Source: Acidobacteriota bacterium
Lineage (GTDB): Bacteria; Actinomycetota; Acidimicrobiia; Spongiisociales; UBA5794
NCBI GenBank assembly: GCA_022574065.1
Contig: JACZST010000049.1
Span: 1 to 10,315, forward strand
Length of the DNA: 10,315 bases
Direction: 5' to 3'
Part shown: positions 1-5,454 of the stretch, in pieces
How positions within the stretch are numbered: the first letter of the stretch is position 1
Layout: every line of letters starts with the position of its first letter
The notes under the pieces: generated by a model
Databases searched by the model: none
The model's input: the letters and a program-made list of their open reading frames with translations, nothing else
What the model was told of the DNA's origin: nothing
Program-made: the position numbers and the translations under genes

Positions 1-57
1 GGCGTGCAGGTGGCGTCCGTCGTACAGGAAGCACTGAACCGCGAGCCAAGGGCCTGA
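1..57 (+). CDS. Possible 3' end of an unidentified gene (partial)
   Basis: Frame 1 is open from the window edge to a TGA at 55-57 and encodes 18 residues ending in ALNREPRA. The short helical tail with charged residues would suit the C-terminus of an enzyme, but it is too short to assign a family. It would be convergent with the cupin gene, whose stop codon lies 6 bases further on; such tight convergent packing is also seen elsewhere in the window. Another forward frame is also open here, so the call rests only on the position of the stop and on the context. Confidence 0.3.
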   Translation, partial: GVQVASVVQEALNREPRA

Positions 58-62
58 TCGCG

Positions 63-620
63 CTAGTCGTCCTTTGGTTCGCTGTACTGCGGATAGCGAG
101 CGCGGTAGCCGAGCAATCTCGCGATTGGTACGAGTGGCGCCAGCAGCGCCCTCTGCAGAGGGACGGCTGGCCAACCAAAGAACGTCTCGTATTCGCGGGC
201 GAGCAGAGCGCCCTGTAGTGGATTCGGGTTGCCATGCTTGTTCGTCTTGCCGTCGCGGGCGAGGCCGAATAGGGTCTCGATAGCCACGTCGGTGCTCAGT
301 GCTGGTCTCACCTGAACGACGACACGAGCTTCCTCGTCGCCGTCGTTCCATAAGGTATGCGCGACGCCGGCAGGCAGCGTCATTGCTGTGCCCGTGCTCA
401 GCCGCTGTTGGCTTCCTCCGAGGCGTAAGAGCACAGAGCCTGACGTGACCGCAATGTGCTCTTCTTGGCGGGCGTGGATCTGTTCGGGCGGGCCGGCCGG
501 CCGAGGCTCAAGCGCCAGTTCGAATTCAAGCAGCGCGCCTCCTGTCTCTGCCGGGCGCTTCCTGAAGGTTACCCGTTCTCCAGTCACCGGGTTCTCGATT
601 ACGTTATGGTCATTTGGCAT
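63..620 (-). CDS. Cupin domain-containing protein
   Basis: A 185-residue protein read from the ATG at 618-620. A GTG at 647 would add nine residues, but neither start has a strong ribosome binding site. ATG is preferred because the protein then begins MPNDHNVIENPVTGERVTF, a typical opening for this family. Cupin motif 2 is intact: G77-x5-P83-x-G85-x2-H88-x3-N92. Motif 1 is altered: H49 and E54 are in place, but the first His of the HxH pair is replaced by Gln47. A small beta-barrel domain (about residues 10-110) is followed by a predicted helical tail (about 115-185) containing the hydrophobic stretch LQRALLAPLVPIARLLGY. Cupins of this size are metal-dependent enzymes or small-molecule sensors; the substrate cannot be told from sequence. 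It is divergent from the SDR gene at 813, so the two could share a control region and a pathway (inference). Confidence 0.8.
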   Translation of the reverse strand: MPNDHNVIENPVTGERVTFRKRPAETGGALLEFELALEPRPAGPPEQIHARQEEHIAVTSGSVLLRLGGSQQRLSTGTAMTLPAGVAHTLWNDGDEEARVVVQVRPALSTDVAIETLFGLARDGKTNKHGNPNPLQGALLAREYETFFGWPAVPLQRALLAPLVPIARLLGYRARYPQYSEPKDD

Positions 621-647
621 GGCTCGTCCGCGTTCGTTATCGCACAC

Positions 648-812
648 GAATCAGACGCTCTGCAACCCGGCCCTTGGGAAGCATCGCGTGAGGCCGGCGG
701 AAGCGCTCATGCGCTGGTGCGTGGGTCCCGGGCTGGAAGAACGAACGTATGCTAACTTGGTAAGCCAAACCCGGATGTTAACCGGTCAATCTGCCATACA
801 GCGGAGGTCACC
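648..812. other. Divergent intergenic region between cupin and SDR genes
   Basis: About 190 bp separate the cupin ATG (620) from the SDR start, so promoters for both genes should lie here. A small inverted repeat, TTGG-TAAG-CCAA, is visible at 757-768, upstream of the SDR. A TATGCT at 748-753 resembles a -10 box, but no convincing -35 box sits 16-18 bases before it. The strong SD GGAGG at 803-807 belongs to the SDR gene. No small gene or RNA is recognised. Confidence 0.35.
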
Positions 813-1778
813 ATGAGTCACGAAAACCACACAGCCCTGGTCACAGGCGCCAACGCCGGTCTTGGCTTCGACGCGGCTGCCCAGCTCGCGGAGCGGGGCT
901 ACGGGCAGGTCATTCTCGCGTGTCGCACGTTGGAGAAGGCCGACGCCGCTCGCCGGAAGCTGGCCGAGCGCGCTGGCAAGGACGTCTTCGATGTACTCGC
1001 GATCGATGTCGCCGACCTCGACGCGAGTAAGGGGGCGGCGCAGACGCTGATCGAGCAAGGGCGCACGATCGACCTGCTCGTACTGAATGCGGGCCTGACC
1101 CGCCAGAAGCTCGAGCACACCGCCCAGGGCATCGAGATGACGCTGGCAGCTTCGCTCTTCGGCCACCATCTGGTCACCATGGAGCTACTGGCGGGCGGCA
1201 GGCTTGCCCCCGAGGCCCACATCGTGATCGCAGGCTCCGAGTCAGCTCGCGGCGACGTGCCAACCTTTGGTCTGCCGGACTACGACGCCATCAAGGAAGC
1301 GGTTGGCGGCGACATCGACGCTGCGATGGACGCAGTCGCGCGAGGAGAACAGCCCAAGAGCTATTCCGGCAACAGCACCTATGCCAACGCCAAGTTGTGG
1401 GTCGCCTGGTGGGCCGCTGCGCTCTCACGCCAACTTCCCGACGGCATGGTCGTCGTAGCGGTATCACCCGGCAGCGCGCCCGGCACGTCCTTTGGCCGGC
1501 ACATGCCGGTCTGGATGCGGGTGCTCATGCTGCCGATGATGAAGCTTGTTGGCCCGCTGTTCGGCATGGCAGGCTCGGTCGCGCAAGGCGCCCAGCGTTA
1601 CGTCGACGCCGGCGACTTTGCCACGGATGCATCAGGCAAGTTCTGGGCGTCGCCGCCCGGCAAGGCGGTAGGGCCGCTCGAAGTGCAGGCCCAGGACCAG
1701 TTCTCCGACGAGAAGCTCCAAGAAGCGGCCTGGCGCTCAGTCGTTCGACTCACCGGCGTGGGTATGCCAAGCGTTTAG
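813..1778 (+). CDS. SDR family NAD(P)-dependent oxidoreductase
   Basis: A 321-residue short-chain dehydrogenase with a Rossmann fold. The start is ATG preceded by GCGGAGG with 5-base spacing. The cofactor loop TGANAGLG is at residues 11-18, Arg38 after beta-2 suggests NADP(H), NAG is at 92-94, and the catalytic pair is Tyr190/Lys194 (YANAK). The catalytic Ser is S142 or S144. The Ser-to-Tyr distance is about 46-48 residues, against roughly 13 in classical SDRs, so there is an insertion of some 30 acidic or polar residues (about 147-187). This layout recalls the retinol dehydrogenase / protochlorophyllide reductase branch. After the active site comes a Trp-rich helix (LWVAWWAAAL) and a hydrophobic Met-rich stretch (about 229-252) that may form a substrate lid or touch the membrane. 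The substrate is unknown. The gene is divergent from the cupin gene and convergent with the LuxR-type gene. Confidence 0.88.
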   Translation: MSHENHTALVTGANAGLGFDAAAQLAERGYGQVILACRTLEKADAARRKLAERAGKDVFDVLAIDVADLDASKGAAQTLIEQGRTIDLLVLNAGLTRQKLEHTAQGIEMTLAASLFGHHLVTMELLAGGRLAPEAHIVIAGSESARGDVPTFGLPDYDAIKEAVGGDIDAAMDAVARGEQPKSYSGNSTYANAKLWVAWWAAALSRQLPDGMVVVAVSPGSAPGTSFGRHMPVWMRVLMLPMMKLVGPLFGMAGSVAQGAQRYVDAGDFATDASGKFWASPPGKAVGPLEVQAQDQFSDEKLQEAAWRSVVRLTGVGMPSV

Positions 1779-1832
1779 GGCGCGGCCTTAGTCTGGCGTC
1801 AGTCTGGGGCTATTGTTGTCGATAGTTAGGTT

Positions 1833-2060
1833 CTAGGCTCGCCGCGAACGCGGCAGCCTCGCGGCGTGCTCGAGTTTGCCCAACGCGACGAGCGGCACCA
1901 GCGCGCGATCGTTGACGTTGAGCTTCAAGAACATGCGCTTCACGTGCGCCTTGACCGTCCCAATGCCGATGCCCAAAGATGCAGCGATCTGTTGGTTGGT
2001 GAGATCTCCAGCGATCCCATAGAGAACTTCTTGCTCGCGGCGTGTCAACTCATTCGGCAT
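1833..2060 (-). CDS. Stand-alone LuxR/GerE-type HTH transcriptional regulator
   Basis: A 75-residue protein that is almost entirely a LuxR C-terminal DNA-binding domain: LTRREQEVL at 5-13, NQQIAASLG at 22-30, and the recognition helix GTVKAHVKRMFLKL at 34-47, followed by NDRALVPLVAL. It has no receiver or ligand-binding domain. The size matches Bacillus GerE (74 aa), a known single-domain member. The start is secure: an AGGAG lies 6 bases before the ATG and an in-frame TAG sits two codons upstream, so it is not simply the tail of a longer intact response regulator. The usual Ser before GTVK is replaced (GIGIGTVK). It probably binds DNA as a dimer and may act on neighbouring promoters or its own; the upstream region contains repeats. 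Target genes are unknown. It is convergent with the SDR gene, 54 bp apart. Confidence 0.85.
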   Translation of the reverse strand: MPNELTRREQEVLYGIAGDLTNQQIAASLGIGIGTVKAHVKRMFLKLNVNDRALVPLVALGKLEHAARLPRSRRA

Positions 2061-2078
2061 GACCTACTCCTGAGACTA

Positions 2079-2193
2079 CGTTCGTTGCGACATCTTCGGT
2101 TGAACGCCGATTGCTCAGGCCTGGCGTTCGTTGGGTATCTAGGCCGTAACCAACACCCCAGTCGATCTCAGTGTCGCCGACTGCACGTTCGTT
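2079..2193. repeat. Three direct copies of CGTTCGTT
   Basis: The octamer CGTTCGTT occurs at 2079-2086, 2125-2132 and 2186-2193, all in the same orientation, within 115 bases of the divergent LuxR-type/VOC spacer. Each copy is itself a doubled CGTT. Spacing is 46 and 61 bases, not an exact period. They could be repeated binding sites or chance in a region of simple composition. Confidence 0.35.
2102..2129. promoter_or_regulatory. Inverted repeat upstream of LuxR-type gene (possible operator)
   Basis: GAACGCC (2102-2108) and GGCGTTC (2123-2129) are perfect complements separated by 14 bases, and the spacer ends in the perfect 8-bp palindrome CAGGCCTG (2116-2123), which overlaps the right arm by one base. 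It lies 42-69 bases before the start codon of the HTH gene, a suitable place for an operator or autoregulatory site. LuxR-type proteins bind dyad-symmetric sites, but no specific consensus is recognised, so the regulatory role is inference. Confidence 0.3.
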
Positions 2194-2348
2194 AGCCATA
2201 CCGAATGCTTAGCGTCAGGACGGGAGTGCGAAATAGTAGCCAAGGGAATCCCCTAACAGGCCGCTTCTGGGCGGAGCGGGTATGTGGGATCATGTCCTTA
2301 GCTTGACGAACAGAACGAGATGGAGCAGTCGCAATAGAGGAGTAATGA

Positions 2349-2714
2349 ATGGCACAAGTGAGGTACATCGTAAACGACGTGTCAGAGGCAGTTGAGTTCT
2401 ATGTCTCCAAGCTTGGGTTTTAACTAGAACAGCAATACGGCCCAGCGATCGCAATCCTCAATCGGGAAGACCTTACGTTGTGGGTCGCGGGGCCTAATTC
2501 GTCAGCGGGCATGGCGATGCCGGACGGCGTAAGCCCCAGTCCGGGAGGCTGGTCCAGGTTCGTCCTGATCGTCGACGATTTGGAAACCTTGGTCTCGAGG
2601 CTCACACAGGATGGCGTAGTTTTCAAAAACGACATCGTGGAGAATCAGGGTCGCAAACAGATTCTCTGCGCGGACCCTTCTGGCAACGTGATTGAGTTCC
2701 AACAGCCCGCATAG
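2349..2714 (+). pseudogene. VOC/glyoxalase-like protein, interrupted by in-frame TAA
   Basis: The frame beginning ATG at 2349, 7 bases after AGAGGAG, encodes MAQVRYIVNDVSEAVEFYVS and then KLGF, the classical first strand and helix of a vicinal-oxygen-chelate (glyoxalase/bleomycin-resistance) domain. It then meets TAA at 2421-2423. The same frame continues without a shift: LEQQYGPAIAILNREDLTLW, then PGGWSRFVLIVDDLETLVSR, and ends DPSGNVIEFQQPA before TAG at 2712. The conserved halves fit one 121-codon VOC protein (the usual monomer length is 115-130) with a single nonsense codon at position 25. VOC proteins bind a metal and act as isomerases, dioxygenases or antibiotic-binding proteins; the substrate here is unknown. 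A shorter product could in principle restart at TTG 2478 or ATG 2511, but it would lack the first beta-alpha unit. A sequencing error in a homopolymer-rich stretch (GGGTTTTAA) is possible. Confidence 0.8.
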
Positions 2715-2733
2715 GCATACATGGTACGGGAAC

Positions 2734-3435
2734 TCAGGAGTCGACCGTAGACCCCGACCGTTCCGCCAGGTAGTTGCGGATCATCGAGCTGACGGTTCCG
2801 ATGGCATTCGGGTTGTAGCCCTCTGGCACGATGATGTCGGCATACCGCTTAGACGGCTCGACGAACTGGATATGCATCGGGCGTACCGTTGCCTCGTACT
2901 GCTGGAGCACCGAATCGACTGTGCGCTTGCGTTCGATGGTGTCGCGCTGCAGCCGGCGCAACAGTCGCAGGTCGGCATCCGTGTCGACGTACACCCGCAG
3001 GTCCATCAGCTCGCGCAGCTCCGGCTCGGCGAGAACGAGGATCCCTTCGACGAGAATCACGGACTCCGGCCTGACCGTCACGGTCTCTTCCGATCGGGTG
3101 TGGGTGGAGAAGTCGTACACCGGGCGCTCCACGGACTCCCCGGCGCGGAGCCGCCGCAAGTGGTCGGCAAGCAGGTCGGTCTCGAGCGAATCCGGGTGGT
3201 CGTAGTTGATCTGAGCACGCTCTTCGAGGGAGAGCGCGCTCTGGTCCCGGTAGTAGGCGTCGTGAGCGATCAGCGCGACGTACCTCGGCCCGACGATCTC
3301 GACCACGCTCTCGGCGATGGTCGTCTTCCCTGAGCCCGATCCCCCGGCGATGGCAATGATCAGCGGCTGTTCCCCATGGCTCCGGTCCGGCCAACGGGCG
3401 GCGGCACCTGCGGGTGTATCGGAATCGAGGCCCAT
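2734..3435 (-). CDS. udk: Uridine kinase (uridine/cytidine kinase)
   Basis: Phosphorylates uridine and cytidine to UMP and CMP in cytoplasmic pyrimidine salvage. Read from ATG 3433-3435 it has 233 residues. Walker A GGSGSGKT is at 31-38, the substrate-site motif HDAYYRD at 58-64, NYDHPDS at 77-83, PVYDFSTHTR at 105-114, EGIL (Walker B region) at 130-133, then the lid region RRLQRDTIERKR and the C-terminal SKRYADIIVPEG. These identify Udk rather than phosphoribulokinase or pantothenate kinase. The family is usually 205-215 aa. In-frame starts further upstream (ATG 3462, GTG 3543) would add poorly conserved sequence. None of the starts has a clear SD, so the true start is uncertain. It is divergent from the thiamine operon and convergent with the VOC remnant, with a 19-bp gap; no functional link to thiamine is implied. 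Confidence 0.93.
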   Translation of the reverse strand: MGLDSDTPAGAAARWPDRSHGEQPLIIAIAGGSGSGKTTIAESVVEIVGPRYVALIAHDAYYRDQSALSLEERAQINYDHPDSLETDLLADHLRRLRAGESVERPVYDFSTHTRSEETVTVRPESVILVEGILVLAEPELRELMDLRVYVDTDADLRLLRRLQRDTIERKRTVDSVLQQYEATVRPMHIQFVEPSKRYADIIVPEGYNPNAIGTVSSMIRNYLAERSGSTVDS

Positions 3436-3671
3436 TGGACGGACATTAGAGAACTGGGCCATGACCCATGAGCAGACTGGGAACCGTGGACCGGCCACCG
3501 GCCTAACGGGATCCGGGGAGCGTCGACTCGCCTCCTCGAGCACTCCACCGCTCGGATGCCCCCCACCTTCGGCACTACCTCCAAACGAAGGAGCAAATAC
3601 GGCTTACGGCTTGCGACCTGCGACCTGCGACCTGTCACATTTGTCAAGTGGCCTTTCGTGTCTGCCGAGGG
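3436..3671. other. Divergent spacer between udk and the TPP riboswitch
   Basis: About 236 bases without a convincing gene. It must hold the promoter for udk (leftward) and for the thiamine operon (rightward, upstream of the aptamer). A TTGTCA at 3641-3646 resembles a -35 element, but the matching -10 position (3664-3669) is GCCGAG, so no promoter is called. The stretch 3598-3632 is a heptanucleotide repeat array (separate entry). Confidence 0.4.
3598..3632. repeat. Heptanucleotide tandem repeat array (5 units)
   Basis: Five consecutive 7-base units: TACGGCT twice, then TGCGACC three times, followed by a partial unit TGTCACA. The two unit types share a T-x-C-G frame and keep an exact 7-base period. 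Such degenerate heptamer arrays occur as dispersed intergenic repeats in some bacteria (for example the STRR heptamers of cyanobacteria). Period 7 is not a multiple of 3, which argues against coding. Confidence 0.7.
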
Positions 3672-3773
3672 GCTAGCATCTCGGGTACCACCCCGGGGAG
3701 CTCTCGGAGCTGAGAGGGCGGCCACGACCGTCGACCCGCGGAACCTGATCTGGGTAATCCCAGCGGAGGAAGC
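3672..3773 (+). promoter_or_regulatory. TPP (thiamine pyrophosphate) riboswitch
   Basis: Both conserved TPP-aptamer signatures are present in the right order: CTGAGA at 3710-3715 in the pyrimidine-sensing arm, and ACCTGATCTGGGTAAT (from 3743) followed by CCCAGCGGAGGAAG in the pyrophosphate-sensing arm. P2 can form from CGGGT (3682-3686) with ACCCG (3734-3738), and the second arm has CTGGG (3750-3754) with CCCAG (3759-3763) around TAAT. A GC-rich segment at 3691-3709 supplies P3. The exact P1 is unclear; TCTC (3679-3682) could pair with GAGG (3766-3769), which is the Shine-Dalgarno sequence itself. No terminator hairpin with a U tract lies before the start codon, so control is probably translational: TPP binding would hide the SD of the kinase gene. 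It sits directly before a thiamine salvage operon, as expected. Confidence 0.95.
3765..3771 (+). promoter_or_regulatory. Ribosome binding site inside the riboswitch 3' end
   Basis: GGAGGAA ends 4 bases before the GTG at 3776 (GGAGG-to-GTG spacing 6 bases). It occupies the place of the conserved GCGUAGGGAA-type 3' end of the aptamer. It fixes the GTG as the start of the kinase gene and makes direct SD sequestration by the TPP-bound fold plausible. Confidence 0.75.
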
Positions 3774-3775
3774 GC

Positions 3776-4423
3776 GTGGAGAACCTGCGAGCCATCGTCC
3801 TGACCGACGGAGACCCAGTCGCGGGGCCCCTCGCCCTCCCGGACGATGCGTTGGTCATCGCCGCCGACGGAGGGCTCGGTCTCGCGTCTGCTCTCCATCT
3901 CACCGTCGACGTCGTGGTCGGCGACATGGATTCGGCGTCCGCTGAAGATCTGAAACGGGTGGCGCAGTCCGGTGCTCGCATCGAGCGCCACCCCACCGAC
4001 AAGGACGCCACCGACCTCGAGCTTGCCCTCGACGAGGCGACTGCTTCGGGTGCGACCGAGATCACCGTCGTCGGCGGTTCCGGCGGCCGGCTGGACCATC
4101 TGCTGGCAAACGCCCACCTGCTGTCGCGACATCGCTACCGAGGCATCGCCCTCCAATGGCTCACCGACACCGAGACGGTGCACGTGTGCGATCCCGACCG
4201 ACCGGTCACCATCCGTGGTGCCGTCGGCAGTCGGGTGTCGCTGATCCCGGTCGCAGGTGCCGCCGGCGGCGTCGCCACGACCGGGTTCCACTGGCCGCTC
4301 CACGGCGAAGACCTCCCCGCCGGCTCGACCCGCGGGGTGAGCAACACCATGACAGCCGACAAGGCATCGGTGTCGGTGACCACCGGCACGTTGCTGGTGG
4401 TCCAGGAAAGGACCGGGCCATGA
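3776..4423 (+). CDS. thiN: Thiamine pyrophosphokinase (thiamine diphosphokinase)
   Basis: Transfers pyrophosphate from ATP to thiamine, giving the cofactor TPP in one step in the cytoplasm. The 215-residue protein has the expected motif series: AADGG at 29-33, VGDMDS at 48-53, DKDATDLELAL at 75-85, GGSGGRLDHLLAN at 100-112, and a C-terminal beta domain with TTGFHWPLHGEDL and RGVSNTM. The acidic residues of GDMDS and DKDATD are the Mg-ATP and thiamine site in this family. The start is GTG, set by the SD at 3765. The gene is the first after the TPP riboswitch and its stop overlaps the next start (ATGA, 4420-4423), indicating translational coupling with the transporter. The name thiN follows bacterial TPK usage (Bacillus); some annotations use tnr3 or tpk. 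Confidence 0.95.
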   Translation: MENLRAIVLTDGDPVAGPLALPDDALVIAADGGLGLASALHLTVDVVVGDMDSASAEDLKRVAQSGARIERHPTDKDATDLELALDEATASGATEITVVGGSGGRLDHLLANAHLLSRHRYRGIALQWLTDTETVHVCDPDRPVTIRGAVGSRVSLIPVAGAAGGVATTGFHWPLHGEDLPAGSTRGVSNTMTADKASVSVTTGTLLVVQERTGP

Positions 4424-5454
4424 ATCCACGGGCGACATCCGCCATCGCGGCAGCCGCTCTGCTCATGGCCGCCTGCTCGTCGACACCCGACACCTCAGAG
4501 GTCGTCTTGATGACACACGACTCCTTCCTCGTCTCCGAGGAGGTGTTGAGCGAGTTCACCGAGGACACCGGGATCACGGTGGTCCTGCTACAGGCCGGCG
4601 ATGCCGGGGCGATGGTGAACCGGGCGATCCTGACCAAGGACCATCCGCTCGCCGACGTGCTCTACGGCGTCGACAACACGTTTCTGTCGCTGGCGCTTTC
4701 CGAGGGCCTGTTCATCCCCTACCGCTCGACCGAGATCGACCGCGTCCCTGCGGAGCTTCGGGACACCGAGGACCGGGTGACCCCGATCGACTTCGGCGAC
4801 GTGTGCCTCAACACCGACATTGCCGGTTTGGCCGCTCTCGACATTGATCCTCCGGCGACGCTGCGAGACCTCACCGAGCCCGCATACGCGGGTCTGCTCG
4901 TAGTCGAGGACCCATCGACCTCGAGCCCGGGATTGGCGTTCCTGCTTGCCACCATCGACACCTTCGGCGAGGAAGGTGACTACACGTGGCGCGACTACTG
5001 GAGGGATCTCGTCGCCAATGACGTCCGCATCACGCCGGGATGGGAGGCCGCATACAACCTCGAGTTCTCGGGGGGATCCGGAGTGGGGACCCGACCGATC
5101 GTCGTCTCCTACGCCACCTCTCCGCCCGCCGAGGTGTTCTTCGGTGACCTCGACGAGGCGCCGACGAGCGTCGTGACCGCAGGGTGTTTCCGGCAGATCG
5201 AATACGCCGGCATCCTCGCCGGGACGTCAAACGAGCAGGGGGCCCGCCTGCTAGTCGACTATCTGCTGTCGTTGCGGTTCCAGGAGGACATTCCGCTCAA
5301 CATGTTCGTGTTCCCCGCCAACCGGGATGCGGCACTCCCCGACGTGTTCGTCGAGCACGCCACCGTCCCGGACAACCCGGTGACGATGGACCCGGACCGC
5401 ATCGATCAAAACCGCGACCGCTGGATCGCCGAATGGGCGGCGATCGTGCGATGA
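4420..5454 (+). CDS. thiB: Thiamine ABC transporter substrate-binding lipoprotein
   Basis: Extracytoplasmic receptor that captures thiamine (and possibly its phosphates) and passes it to the permease. It has 344 residues. The start is ATG in an ATGA overlap with the kinase stop, preceded by AGGAAAGG. The N-terminus is a lipoprotein signal: charged MNPR, a hydrophobic core, and lipobox M-A-A-C with Cys19. The mature region matches the TbpA/ThiB family: VVLMTHDSFLVSEEVL near the start, LLQAGDAGAMVNRAIL, then PLADVLYGVDNTFLS, FGDVCLNTD, and GCFRQIEYAGIL plus NMFVFPAN toward the C-terminus. The family is about 330-350 residues. Iron-binding proteins of the SfuA/FbpA type share the fold, but the riboswitch and the TPK neighbour make thiamine the likely ligand. 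A longer reading frame extends upstream but overlaps the kinase gene and is not used. Confidence 0.92.
   Translation: MNPRATSAIAAAALLMAACSSTPDTSEVVLMTHDSFLVSEEVLSEFTEDTGITVVLLQAGDAGAMVNRAILTKDHPLADVLYGVDNTFLSLALSEGLFIPYRSTEIDRVPAELRDTEDRVTPIDFGDVCLNTDIAGLAALDIDPPATLRDLTEPAYAGLLVVEDPSTSSPGLAFLLATIDTFGEEGDYTWRDYWRDLVANDVRITPGWEAAYNLEFSGGSGVGTRPIVVSYATSPPAEVFFGDLDEAPTSVVTAGCFRQIEYAGILAGTSNEQGARLLVDYLLSLRFQEDIPLNMFVFPANRDAALPDVFVEHATVPDNPVTMDPDRIDQNRDRWIAEWAAIVR

Larger units (their letters stand above)
2061..2348. other. Intergenic region between LuxR-type and VOC genes
   Basis: A 288-base divergent spacer that should hold the promoter of the LuxR-type gene (leftward) and of the VOC gene (rightward). 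It contains the SD of the regulator (revcomp of CTCCTGA, 2066-2072), a perfect 7-bp inverted repeat around an 8-bp palindrome, and three direct copies of CGTTCGTT (both listed separately). Near the right end, AGAGGAG (2337-2342) is a good SD for the VOC reading frame. No additional coding frame or RNA structure is recognised. Confidence 0.4.

Noticed and set aside
748..753. -10 box TATGCT for the SDR gene
   Set aside because: No acceptable -35 hexamer at 16-18 bases upstream (the region is GTCCCG-like).
2421..2426. TAA-CTA as a programmed stop readthrough signal in the VOC gene
   Set aside because: The stop-CUA readthrough context is a eukaryotic observation, usually with UGA, and no stimulatory structure or bacterial precedent is apparent. 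A plain nonsense mutation or sequence error is simpler.
3463..3543. N-terminal extension of uridine kinase to GTG 3543
   Set aside because: The extra residues have no family counterpart and no SD is seen; uridine kinases usually begin shortly before the Walker A motif.
3598..3632. CRISPR-like repeat
   Set aside because: Units are only 7 bases with no spacers and no cas genes nearby; it is a simple tandem array.
3641..3679. Promoter for the thiamine operon (TTGTCA and TAGCAT)
   Set aside because: The hexamers are 27 bases apart, and using TAGCAT as the -10 would start transcription inside the aptamer. No valid pair was found.
4156..4419. Upstream extension of the thiB reading frame
   Set aside because: It runs inside the kinase gene with an Arg-rich translation and would bury the lipoprotein signal peptide. 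ATG 4420 has an SD and an ATGA overlap.
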